Below, piece by piece: positions 10,831-21,373 of a stretch of 64,000 bases of DNA (position 1 is the first letter of the stretch; each line of letters starts with the position of its first letter). The stretch is taken from the NCBI GenBank assembly GCA_024195585.1, contig SWBL01000059.1:1-64000 (forward strand), written 5' to 3'. Position numbers and translations under genes: made by a program. This DNA is from Aureobasidium sp. EXF-3400 (taxonomy: Eukaryota; Ascomycota; Dothideomycetes; Dothideales; Saccotheciaceae). The notes under the pieces are model-generated. The model saw nothing but the letters and a program-made list of their open reading frames with translations. It did no database searches and was not told the DNA's origin.

Positions 10831-13812
10831 CTAGATGGACCACTCGTTCTTATTGTCATTGGCGGTCACGAACGGTTCATCGATGCGCTTGACGGCCATC
10901 TCACTGCAGAGCACACTGGGAATCTGTTAGCAAGCTGCTCATACAACTAGTGAGATTTGACTTACCAAGCGCCTGCGACCAGGGCATCTAGTTCCTTGAC
11001 CATGCGTTCTCGTTTCTTGCCTGTCACAACGGCTCGTCCGACTTCGGTCTGCAGCTCCTTGATGCGTTTGCCTTTGCCCATTCCGACACTCTGAAGTACC
11101 ATCTTGCCAAGGCAGTCAGCATGGAAAGAGTGCTGGCAAGGGAACACAAAGAACTGGCGCATCAGCAGAGGAAGTCTGCAGCTCCAACACTTCTCGCCAG
11201 GTTCAACGATTGCGTATCGCTGGTCGAGAGACTTGATGTCCTCCTTGATGTGTTGCGCGGTGTTCGCACTTTCATCCATCTCCCGCTTCAAACCCTCGAT
11301 CTGTCGTGAGTATTCCTCAAGAGCGGCGCAGATCTCTTCTTTGAAGTCATCGATGACTACAAAGTCTGGGAAGAAGGGGATCAGGTCCTCGATACGCAAT
11401 AATTCGCAGCGCTTGAGGAATTCCATGGCAGCCTTGATGCCTTTGCTTTGGCCAATGACCTTTTTCGCAACCTTTAACCACAACTTTTTGCGCAGAGCAG
11501 GATCGTTTCCAGGTCGGTCAGCCACGTTTGCAGCAAGATCCATTTCGTCATGCTTGAGAGCCATGTCCACAGCTTGAGAATATTGATTCATTGTGCAGTA
11601 GATGTGCACACATGATTGGACGCGTTGATGAGCAATACAAAGGCGAAGAGCAAAGTCTGCATCGTAGTTTTGCTCATGCGAGGCACTTTGTGTTTGGAGA
11701 TATTGGAAGAGTGCAGTTTCGTCTTGAGTGGGATGTGCAGCATAAATCGACACCACAGTATTGTGAACTGCAGTTTCTGTTGAATGGCGTTGGTTGATAC
11801 AGAATTGGAGGTAGCGTACTGCTTGGTTCTTGTGGTATGGTTAGCGGGATATACGTTGTGCACTCTCCACTGCTTACTTGGTTTAATGGAACGTCTGCCG
11901 TCTTGTTGTAGTTGAGCAGAGCGGGGATGAGCTTGTTGGCCTCCAGGTTGTTCTGTCGCATCATGACTTCTACAAGCTCAACAGCGACATGCGTCATAAG
12001 GACACTGCTGTACTGATAGAAAATCTCAGGGTCTGTCTGCTTCTTGAGGACTGACATGGCTTCTTGCCATCGTTCTCTTTGTACCCAGTATGACAGGACG
12101 TAGTTATAGTCGTCAATAACGTTCGCAAAATAAAGCAGTTCTTCTTCTCGTCCATGGCTACTGATCAGCTCATAGGTGGTCTTTCTGTCCAGGTCAGATT
12201 TATATTTGGTAACGAACTCTTGGAACTCGCGACGCATTGAAGGCAGGTCTTCTTGCACGTTGGCGATAGGAGCTGCTTCAGAGATTTCTGCTTTCGCCGA
12301 GATGGTATCGTCTAGGAGGTTCAATTTAGCCATGAAAAGTTCGACCAACCAACTAGCGACCATGATCCGTTGCATTGTTGACGATCTCTTGAGGACAGAG
12401 AGTTTTGTCAGTAAGTACTTCCGCAAAGCGTCTTGCTCTCCTTGGTCAATGAAAGTCAGTGCGACCTCCTCGAATGGTTTCGTGCTTCTGCCATACACCG
12501 CCGCAGCCTCTGAGAAGCGGCGTCGGGAAACGAGATGATCTCCAGACGCGGTAGCAACAGCATCCTTTTGCACCGCAGTCTTAGCATAACGCGATGCTGC
12601 ATCGAACTGCTCGTTCCGGAGCATTATTTTCCAAACATCTCTGGCCTCATCTGTAACGACGACTTCGAAGATCTCGCGCTGAGTGAACAACCAGTATGTG
12701 TTTTTCTTGTGGTCTGCGTAGAGACCAAGTGGTGCATTTCCAGGTTCTAGAACAAGCTGATCATAGACCAAGCTACCATCAAGTCTGTTTATTGCGACCA
12801 CACGGCCTTCGACCAGATGAAGTATGTGGAATTGTGTCAAAGAGATGGACGATACAGGTTCTAGGGAAGGCTTGTTTCGACCTCCAGAGGTTTGAGAAGG
12901 GGGTATGACCGACTTCGGTAACAACTTCGCTGGGGCAAAAGGACTGGTCTCTGCGGTTTGTACCAAAGCAGCAAAGTCTCCATGAAGTACACCCTGAGAG
13001 TTGAGCCAAGCAAAGACATTTTCCTGGGCGGACTCTGATAGAGATGCATCTGCCGGTTCGGTGATAGTGACCAAAGTCGACGGACCCGAAGTTGCGTCTT
13101 TAAGATGATGTACCACAGGCGTCTCTCGCTCGAGAAGCCTAGGATAGATTGAAGCACTATCTTGACGACCGCCCTTACCAACGAAGAGCAGCAGTCTCGT
13201 AGGAGTGGCTACCAGGACGCTACGCACATCCGAGGAAATCTCGACAGACAGACCAACGACGGGACCATCCTGAACATTGTATAAGGTCTTCAGATACTTC
13301 TCCTCTCTTCTGTAGAATTCCGTGCTAGGCTCGATATATGTTTCGTAGATGTTGCCGTCGGATGCGCCAATCAGGATCTCTCTGGTCGAAGCGGTTGGTT
13401 GTGATGGGTTCCAGGCAATGGACTCGATTTGCACGCCTTTTAGACGGGCCAATGGCTTCGGGGTTCGGGATTGTGTGTGCAAATAGTAGTTCTCGCCTTG
13501 TGTGGTGGAGATGACAAGATGGGAGGCTGAAGGATCCAGGAACAGACGTCGGATTAGGCCAATCTCGGAGGGCTTCTTGGGAAGGTCGATGTCGTCAATG
13601 TCCTCGGGACTGTCGAGATCGAATCGCAGGATACGGCCAGTAGAAAGGGCGAGGATCAGAACATTATTGGCGACTTGGGCAGCGACAAAGTCCGAGGAGA
13701 TGTCGAAGCGGAGCTGGACTCGTTGTACATCGAAGACGGGCAGCGAGGGGTCGAAGCCGTCTGGGATATTGCTGGCGGCAGCAGCATAGCCGCCTGAAGG
13801 GTCGTAGGCCAT
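10831..13812 (-). CDS. VPS18: Vacuolar sorting protein Vps18/Pep3 (HOPS and CORVET subunit)
   Basis: Three exons, 13812-11878, 11828-10966 and 10915-10831, give 960 residues. Intron 1 is 49 bp with a GCTAAC branch site; intron 2 is 50 bp. Vps18 is a core subunit of the HOPS and CORVET tethers at vacuole and endosome membranes. The N-terminal half is beta-propeller-like, the second half is alpha-solenoid, and a RING-like zinc domain sits near residue 860 (CWSC, then CQHSFHADC). The third exon adds the last CVLC pair and the family ending KRIDEPF...EWSI, so the gene does not end at the in-frame TAA at 10964-10962, which lies inside the GTAAGT donor. The start MAYDPSGGY is the first in-frame ATG and fits the family. 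Head-to-head with mtSSB. Confidence 0.92.
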
Positions 13813-14038
13813 AGGGTCGATACTGGACTATGATTGTATCATTGCTTGGACCAGATCATAAAGGCATGCGAGGAAGGGTATAGATTATGTGCAGCACGGT
13901 ATAGAGATTAGATGCATGTCATAGCGGTCGGCGTTTGGTTGATTGACGCTTGGCGGTCACGTCCGCGGTCGCGTCTTCCAGGCCTGAGAGCTCGACAGCT
14001 TCGGCCTGCATCTCTTGTACACATCCACATCCATCACA

Positions 14039-14612
14039 ATGTTCGCCGCTCGTTCCGCCCCTCGCGTTCTCAATGGCGCCCGCGCCTTCTCCACCTCGCC
14101 CGCCCACTCGCTGGCCCGTATGCAACTCATTGGCCGTCTCGCCGACCAGCCCGAGCTCACCCCCACATCTACCGGCCGCGAGATGGTGCGGTACGCTCTT
14201 GGTGTCAAGGGCGGTCCCAAGAACGAGAACGGCGAGAGAGCAACCAGCTGGTTCAGAGTCGCCAGTTTCGTCAACGACGGTCCCGGCAGAGACCTACTCC
14301 TGAGCTTGCCCAAGGGGTGAGGAATACAATGCTCTGAAGCCTGCCTATAGTCAAAATCCTGATGCTTGTTTAGTACTCTCATGTACCTCGAGGCCGACGC
14401 TCGCATGGACACTTTCCAGGCTCAGGACGGCTCCAATCAGACTCGTCTCAACCTCGTTCAGCGTAAGACAAGTCTGACTTCGTTTCACCAGAACCAACAC
14501 GCTGACCAATGACCCAGGCAACTTCGAGGCTCTTAGCCGTCCCCAGAACCGCGGCTCTGATTCAGATAGCAGCGCCGCCGAAGAACCCAGCAGCGGACTT
14601 GGTGCTTCATAG
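14039..14612 (+). CDS. RIM1: Mitochondrial single-stranded DNA-binding protein
   Basis: Three exons, 14039-14316, 14374-14462 and 14518-14612, give 153 residues with introns of 57 and 55 bp. The first 20 or so residues (MFAARSAPRVLNGARAFSTS) form an amphipathic Arg/Ser-rich mitochondrial presequence. The OB-fold SSB domain follows: MQLIGRLADQPELTPT, then TSWFRVASF and a YLEADARMDTF strand. The tail is acidic (DSDSSAAEE), as in bacterial-type SSBs. The protein coats single-stranded mtDNA during replication. An ATG at 14015 would add eight residues; I prefer 14039 because it starts the targeting peptide. It diverges from VPS18 across 226 bp. Confidence 0.92.
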
Positions 14613-15443
14613 ATTGCTCAAAACTCGCAAGAGTGGGTAGGCATATGGTCTTTGTCTGTACATTGTCGATATTGCACAGGAGTCATAGTCCTCAAGCTCC
14701 AGGGAAACTAAACATGTAAAAATATCACGACTCCCCTCAGGCAGAGTGCCCGACCTTGTTCGGTGCCACGTACTTGTGCATTGTTCTCTGACAAGAATAC
14801 ATGTGAGTAATGTTCTTTGTCTCATATGCCTTTCAGAAAGATAAATCAAGTTATCCGACTTCGTTGTGAATATGTAGACTCCTCATCTGAAACTAGTCCG
14901 CGTCTCACGTCCGAATAGAGCGACACTATAGGCTATCTCAACACCCATTCGTTCACACACCAAGACACGGTCAAAGAGAAGAGATCAATCGGCACCTTCC
15001 AATGGATACTTTCCTGTTGTCAAGGCTTCTGTGCATGCTGGCAGCTAAGTTAGTTACATATCGGGAGTTTCGATTCTGCAAGACAGGCAGAGTCGCATGG
15101 CCCTGGCGAAGTTCAAGAATCACTATTCTGAGTGATGTTTCAAATCCAATGTGACGACTAATGGCCTTCAAGTCTTTGCCCAAAGTACATGCTTGTAATT
15201 TACCTTCTAAGGAAGGCACGCGCTATCAATCGGCAACCACGATCCACGACAACATCCTCCTCCTCAATCCTCATCTACATTCACACCACAACTGTAGTGA
15301 CACCATCACATCGTCTCGCTGTGACGTTCGCAGCAGCTGCACTTTCTGCCAAAAACACCACATACACCACAACATTCCATCGTATTCATAACATTTCTTG
15401 ACCATTGATCAATTCATCAAGCTGCCAACCAATACCGCCAGCC
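14613..15443. other. Intergenic, no gene recognised
   Basis: 830 bp between mtSSB and the next plus-strand gene. It has an ACAC/CATC-rich stretch at about 15240-15400 (many CACCACA, CATCC elements), typical of a fungal promoter/leader, and no credible coding frame. Confidence 0.45.
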
Positions 15444-16010
15444 ATGTGCAACACCATCACAATACGCTACTCTTGCAATCACTTTGTGCAGTTCCACCGC
15501 TCGACCTGCCGCAGTGTCATCTGGGTTACAAGAGCCACCACCAAGATCAGAAAGGTTCCCAAGCGCCCAGCGATCAGAAGCAAACATAGCGACGATCCCG
15601 AATTACCAAGCAGAGGCAGAACTCTCGAACGAGGCTCTAGCATATCAAGTTCTTCTCCATCACCCCTGAGCAGCCATAACCTATCTCTTTCGCCAGCGCC
15701 AAAGCTCGTTTCCAGACCTGCATGCAAGAGCACCCCAGAAATCATATTTCGCGCTCAACAAAAGTGTGGTCCTTGTCAGCGAATCTCCAGACGAGGCTTT
15801 CTCGATATCAGAAGAGCACGATCGGAACTGCCCTCACGCAAGAAGCGAAAGCATCTCAAGAGAGGTTGGCCACTCCCAGGAGGAAGCCCGCTCAAGCACG
15901 AACTTACGGTGGAGGAGCTGTTGGAAGCAGACGACCAGACTCGCTTGGATGCGGAACTCGGAGAAAAGGTCAGCGAGTTTGCTGTTCGTACAAGAAGGAA
16001 GAGCTTATGA
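15444..16010 (+). CDS. Hypothetical protein with N-terminal Cys/His motif
   Basis: This open frame gives 188 residues from the ATG at 15444; an in-frame ATG at 15405 would add 13. I do not recognise a named family. The first 22 residues read MC..., then CNHF, then C, and a later CGPC occurs in the middle. The rest is basic and Ser/Pro-rich (SSISSSSPSPLSS), with a KKRKHLKRG basic patch that could be a nuclear signal, and a mixed acidic helix (TVEELLEADDQTRLDAELGEK) near the C-terminus. The layout MC..C-x-H..C..CxxC is shared with the gene at 47641-48588. A small fungal zinc-binding-like protein is a guess. A further 3' exon is possible. Confidence 0.5.
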   Translation: MCNTITIRYSCNHFVQFHRSTCRSVIWVTRATTKIRKVPKRPAIRSKHSDDPELPSRGRTLERGSSISSSSPSPLSSHNLSLSPAPKLVSRPACKSTPEIIFRAQQKCGPCQRISRRGFLDIRRARSELPSRKKRKHLKRGWPLPGGSPLKHELTVEELLEADDQTRLDAELGEKVSEFAVRTRRKSL

Positions 16011-16808
16011 GCTGATGACTTCTTTGACGCAGGTGAATTCGACTACACCGACTTCTAACAGTATCACGCGATTGCTTCATCTCGAACCCGCGCGTTTCTG
16101 GAAGTGTTGGAGACGTTTTAATGGTATTGGTCGCCGCTATGTGGACTTTAGGAAAGGCTGAGCAAGCAGAGTCACGAAGGCCGGCCGAGTCGTCCTTTCA
16201 ACTCGGCTGCTTACCACGATCTCTCTGGACTCTATATCAATCGGATACAAAATCTCCATCTCGAGGACTGTACTACATTTCGAGTTTCAGCACATGGAAG
16301 GGGGCGGAGGGGAAGCCGATCGACAAAAAAACTGTTGCCGGCACCTGTTTCTTTTCGCAATGTCTGGTCAAGTATTGCAATTCTGCCGCATTACTCGGAA
16401 GTAACAGATGGGATGAGACCTTATAGCTACGTCAAGACAAGTTCCCGTCACAAAGCTGTTGTTGCCGTTAATGTATTGATGGGCTACAAGAAGATACGGA
16501 GTCTCATTACGATGGAGTATGCGAGGTCGAATCGAGAAGATCGAGGGATATGGAATAGCAGAAGTGTACAAGCAGTCAATGTGAGTTCATTCATCATTCA
16601 CCCATGTGTTGCATTGTCACGTAAACGATGATTTGAAAAGTAGTGATTTTCTTTTCGATCAGAGCTTTCTCTGTCTCGCCGTGTCTCCCGCATGTCTTTC
16701 TTCGCTACTGTACATCTTCCATTGACCTTTTCGTTCGTCCTCGGTATTCCATTATCGTTCCTTCGTTATCCTTTCTCTCTCTCGAATGCTCGAAGCAAGA
16801 CCTCCTCA
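16011..16808. other. Intergenic, no gene recognised
   Basis: Convergent spacer of about 800 bp. Short frames on both strands show no domain. A pyrimidine-rich run (CTTTCTCTGTCTCGCC and similar) lies on the plus strand at about 16650-16790, just beyond the end of the Myb-like gene. Confidence 0.4.
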
Positions 16809-17672
16809 TCAAACCTCAGCTTCGTTCTCAGAATCGGGAGACTCGAGATAAGCGCTCATCTTGTCAACGACTTCCTTGTCAACATACTCATCCTCTGAAC
16901 CATTCTCTGCATCCTCAGGGTGACCGCCAGCCTCAGCATCACTGTCGGCATACTTTGGCATCTTGGCAGCAGCACCACGACGAGCAGGCTTAGAGGGTGT
17001 GTCTTCATCAACAGGCTCATCCTTGATCTTGACACCCAATTCTGCCATCTCTGCCTGCATGTCCTCGTCTTCATCTTCATCTTTAGCGGCGACTTGCTTT
17101 CTGCGCTTGGCAGCAGTCTTGGTGGGTGGAGCCTCGTCGTCAGAGTCTGAGGTAGAGATGGCGGGCTTCTTGCGCTTGTTGGTTGAGGCCTTGCTGGCAG
17201 GAGTCTTGGTCTTCTTTGCGGTGCTGGGAGTAGCAGGGATAGTGCCGGTTCCTGCGAGGAGATTCTTGCTGTTCTTGCGAACCTTGCTAAAGTGCTCGGT
17301 GAACGCCTTTCTGGTGGGTGGGGGACCGAAGGAGGTGGCTGAGATTCAGAGTGTTAGAGTGTGTATGAAGGGAAGGTTTGATGATGGAGAAGGAAGTATG
17401 AGCGAACGGTAGGAAGATATAAGAAAGATGGAAGGTGCAAGTTGGAAAGAGCAAGATGAGTTTGGGAAGGAAGGTTGAAAATGTGATGCAAGAAGAAGGA
17501 AGGAAGAAAGTGTAATGCAAGAAGAAGGATGGAAGATGCGCGAAGAAGGTGGATACGTACGCCAGGAAGCAATCATGGCATCGAGGACATCGTTGCCGAT
17601 CTTGATGTTGTTGTCGGTAAGGAGATGGTTCAAGATGAACTGGTCCTTATCACTGGTCCACTTGACAACCAT
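16809..17672 (-). CDS. Small Myb/SANT-like nuclear protein (first of three)
   Basis: Two exons, 17672-17561 and 17338-16809, separated by a 222-bp intron (GTACGT...CTCAG), give 213 residues. The N-terminal 65 residues look like a Myb/SANT-type helical domain, opening with MVVKWTSDKDQFILNHLL and ending with FTEHFSKVRKN. A Lys/Ala/Thr/Pro-rich region with basic clusters (KKTKTP, NKRKKP, KRRK) follows, then acidic runs (DSDDEAP, DEDEDED). This suggests a small chromatin- or DNA-binding protein, but no function is proven. Two similar minus-strand genes lie at 24570 and 26247. The leader contains CTCCATAACAA 28-38 bases before the ATG, also found before the second gene. Confidence 0.72.
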
Positions 17673-17699
17673 GTTTGCTGATGTTCTTTTGTTATGTAG

Positions 17700-17710
17700 T
17701 TGTTATGGAG
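17700..17710 (-). promoter_or_regulatory. Leader motif CTCCATAACAA, copy 1
   Basis: The 11-base motif lies 28-38 bases upstream of the first Myb-like ATG. The same string occurs at 17767-17777 and, before the second Myb-like gene, at 25131-25141. Function unknown; it may be a 5' UTR or initiator element. Confidence 0.4.
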
Positions 17711-17766
17711 AGTGCAAGAGCAAAGTCGCGTGTGCGTCGATGGAAAGACGCGCGTGACTTGATGTG

Positions 17767-17777
17767 TTGTTATGGAG
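17767..17777 (-). promoter_or_regulatory. Leader motif CTCCATAACAA, copy 2
   Basis: Second copy of the same motif, about 95 bases upstream of the first Myb-like start codon. Confidence 0.35.
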
Positions 17778-18532
17778 GTGTCTCGAGGTCAAGACGCGTA
17801 AGAGATAGGTAATGGAGGTGGAGTGGGATGAGAGAGGAAGACTGGGAGAGGATGAGGAGAAGAGTTTATATAGGATGAGTGGTGGAGAGAAAGACGAGAG
17901 AGTGAGGGGAGAGCAAGAAATGTGATGGAGGAGAGATTGAGCCAGGCGGAGAGGAGTGAGGAAGAGAAAAGAAAAGTGCAGGAGAAAATGGAGAGTGAGA
18001 AGAGGGCGGAAGAAGAGTCGGATCTGATCGTTGGAGAGTGAAGCAGAGTGAAACACGATAGTAACTTATCCAGTCCGATGTTCGAGGATTGATTACTCAA
18101 AAGACGTGTATCGACTTGGAGGAGGACCAGGGATTGTGTCCGGATCGACGTTCGGAGGCTGGTTAATGTCGGAATAATTGACAGAACGACTGAGTTGACA
18201 AAGGGATGCGGTCTCGGAAGGTCAAGACACCGTGGGTCGAGCAAGTTTCTCACGTCCAGAACTTCCGCTACTGCCTCGCGAAGGAGTCTGTCAGTACAAG
18301 CTCCCAACTGCAACCAATTTCTAAGGTAAGATTTTGATGATCTTGAATGTTCGTCTGTCATTCTTTCGTGTTATGCGCTATGTAGTCGCTCGGGGGAATA
18401 GAGGGGTACGAGTGGTAGGAAATAGAATAAAGTCGAGGAAAAGGTATCTCAAAAAGCAAACCATCCAACTCCCATAACTAGTGATGCATAAACTTAGGTA
18501 AAGAGCTCTGTGTGTATCGCCGTTTGTACGAT

Positions 18533-20561
18533 CTACAACTGCTCATCCTCCTCGCCCTCTTCTGCAATACGTGTGGTCAAGTAAGCAGCGATAAGCGCAG
18601 CAAGACCACCAAATCTCAGGACCCAAGCGACACTGTCATCGCCAGGCGTGCCGCGAGGTTTCTGTAGAAGCTTGAAGATCAGACTCGACACAAGCGTCGC
18701 AATGACCTGAGGTGCAGCGATGGCGACGTTGTGAATACCAAGAATGACTCCAGCTTGGTCAGAACCTTCGGCTGGGTCGTCACCGTTGGCCAGGGCCCGA
18801 CCCTCAGCGGTAGCTGGGGGAGGAATCTCATTACGACGGATGGCTTCTCTCTTCGAGATTTCGGCGGCAATGAGTGCGAAAGGCGCCCAATTACTCAACG
18901 CCCATGGGATACCAATGAAAGCGACAAGTACAGTAGCAGTAGTCGTGTCGTGAACGAAGAAGGTCAAGAAGGTAGCACCGGCGAACAGTAAATGTGACAC
19001 GATCCAAGCCCGACGGAGGGTGAAAGCGCTCATCTGCACAGAGGGCATGCGATTCTTGATTCGTTCCCAACGATTAGGCTCGGACAAGTTGAGCTTGCTC
19101 GTAGAGTGCTGTGGAGTGTAAGCAAAGTAGTCGCTGCCGGTCATGGAGCGAGGCGTAGTAGGTGTAAAGGCACGAGGCGTGAGAGGGGTATGAGGTTGAG
19201 GCGATGGGGGCTCGAAACCAGGAGCGATTAGCAGAGGCAAGACAACTGCTGCAGCCAGGTTCACAAAGGCGAAGATCAAGAGCGCAAAGGTGCCGATACG
19301 AGTTGCACGCTCCCATGTGGCATCGATCTCTTTAGGGGACATGTGAGGGTTCTCGATGAAGTATGGCTCAACGTAGATCTCGCCAATATAAGTGGTGATG
19401 TAGAAAAGGAAGGGGAACCAGCCAATCCAGGCGAAGAACTGGACAGCGCAGACCTTGCGGACTTGTGGAGGCAGACGTTTCATAGAGCGGTAGAGCTCTG
19501 TGAAGAAAGACAAGACACCACCCTTTTGTGGAGGAGGAATTCCTTCAAGCCTAGGATCGCGCTCCTTGATACTGAGACAGGAGATGCCGACGGTGATAGA
19601 CATGGCCAGAACTGCAATGACACAGAGAACCTTGAATTGGGTATTTCCAAAGAAGCCGAGATACTTGGGCAAGTTGACATAACCCGAGAGATAGCCCAAG
19701 ATGTTGCCGAATCCAGACATACGTGAAGCCCATGCATTGGCATCGTTTTGCTGATGAGTCGGTGCATTGTCTACTATGAAGGCGCGAATGGCAGCTTGGA
19801 CTAGAAGAGCTGTGATTAGCCAAGTTCCTGACACAAGATGACGATCGAGACATACTGGTGTTGATGGCGAAATCAAGAATGTAGATGAAGCTCACAGCCC
19901 AGACGATTGAGACAACGTGGACAGTCTGGGACTCGGCACCGACTTTGAAGATGGCGAAGAAGTTTCTCACAATCTCTTTGGTCCATGCCAGCAGAACGAG
20001 AGATATGATTGTCGCGATGGCACCTCCAACGATGAATGGCCTTCTCTTTCCCCAAGGCGAGCGACATCTATCGCTCTTGATGCCGACATAAGGCTGAACC
20101 AGTGTACCAGACAGTGGGCCGGCGATCCAGACAAAGGCGAGTAGAGACTTGCTGATACCCAAACTGAGTAGATATGGCTATCATTTGTCAGTCGCGAAGC
20201 GTAGTGATGGAAGTACAATGGGGCTTACCGAGCCGTTGGACAGCTCAACAGACCAGGCGATCTGGAGGCCACCGATTGACAAAGTCAAGAGGATCAGGTA
20301 CCACTGGCTCTTTGTCTCTTCAGAGGTGATATTGTTCCAAGTGTCCGAGTCCTCGGGAGAGGGCATAGAAGAAATGCTGAGGCCAGACTCGATGCTTTCG
20401 CGTCTGGGTGCTATCAAGGGAGAGGTCTCATCCTGGTCCTCCTGCTCCTTCTGTGCGTCGAGGGAAGCGCTCGGCCGGGCATCGTAGGAGTCGCGGTGGT
20501 ATGAAGCATTCTTGAGAATGCCTCTCGGACGCGGCGAGGCGAGAGGTCTGTTGTTCGACAT
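18533..20561 (-). CDS. SUT/SLC45-type sugar transporter (MFS, GPH family)
   Basis: Three exons, 20561-20229, 20177-19856 and 19800-18533, give 640 residues; introns are 51 and 55 bp. The loop SPWGKRRPFIVGG after the second membrane pair is the hallmark of sucrose/proton symporters and SLC45 proteins, and the second splice restores the family string DFAINTIQAAIRAF. A hydrophilic N-terminus of about 90 residues and a long central cytosolic loop (about 330-430, Pro/Thr-rich TPLTPRAFTPTTP) flank twelve predicted helices. Such proteins import alpha-glucosides such as maltose or sucrose at the plasma membrane; the substrate here is inferred only from family. It is head-to-head with NHX1. Confidence 0.85.
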
Positions 20562-21373
20562 GGGTCGACCGAGGCGGTGAAAGTTGGTTGTGCGTGTTGA
20601 TTGTATTTATCAGATTGCGGGGTCCTTATTCACATGCGATTTGGAGGGACAAAGAGTCGTGTCGGGTTGCTTGGGGTGGTCGCGGTGGACAAAGGTGTCG
20701 CAGGGTAGGGACGGTTATCAGGCAAGAGTGTCGACAGCAAGCAGCATGACCTTGTGGGCAGGGAGTCGATCACGAGTACGGGCGTGTGAGCAGGTGGGTA
20801 GGGAGGATCGAATGATAGCGGGATAGGGTTGACTAGCGTGCTCAGGCGGTGTCGACAAAGGCTTCGTCAGACTGGGCCTTAATCTCCTTCGAGACTTGCA
20901 GCGACCTTGTCGTTTATGTAGGTACAGAAGACTGGCGGCTCAACAAGCATGTGCTTGTCCCACCTTGACCACGTCTTTTTGTGCTAAGGGTGACGTATCT
21001 CGAGATTCAGGATTCATGGGCCGCCCGGGGCAGGGTGACTGTTCGAGTGATGGACACAAGATCAGCGGCGGGCCGAAGCAACCTCCTTTTCTGTGGGGAC
21101 TGACGCGCCTTTCCCGCATGGCAAGCCGCAAGCCGAACGCCGACTTGCCCGTGCTTCAACTTGTCCAGAGTGGAAGCTGTGCCAGGCAGAAAGGGAGCAA
21201 TCCATCAACTCGACTTAGACACATAGCGCCATCCATTCTGCGTTGTCGACTTCTTGTAGATTTTTGCACCAGAGTGCAAACCGACCGTGCCTAGCCACTT
21301 GGACCTCTGTATATGCGTATGCGATAACAACCTCTACAGGCAGTTGACCTGCCCCACCACCACAATTCACACC
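20562..21373. promoter_or_regulatory. Divergent promoter region, SUT-like / NHX1
   Basis: About 810 bp between opposite start codons. GC-rich stretches (GGCCGCCCGGGGCAGGG near 21018) lie in the middle, and a CCACCACCACAATTCACACC leader directly precedes the NHX1 ATG. No gene is seen. Confidence 0.5.

Larger units (their letters stand above)
17673..18532. promoter_or_regulatory. Pyrimidine-rich leader and promoter of the first Myb-like gene
   Basis: The plus strand from about 17700 to 18060 is almost all purines (GAGAGGAAG, GGAGAGAGG repeats), so the transcribed strand of the Myb-like gene begins with a long CT-rich tract, a common fungal core-promoter feature. Open frames here (up to 190 codons on the minus strand) are by-products of the skewed composition. 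Confidence 0.5.

Noticed and set aside
10714..10950. 78-codon plus-strand open frame
   Set aside because: It is antisense to VPS18 exon 3 and its intron.
17789..18361. 190-codon minus-strand frame
   Set aside because: It lies in a GA/CT-skewed tract, where stops are rare by composition and the product is Ser/Leu/Pro only.
19828..19855. 28-bp intron in the SUT-like gene
   Set aside because: It keeps phase but is too short; the acceptor at 19801 keeps phase too, gives 55 bp with a CTAAT branch and restores the family string.
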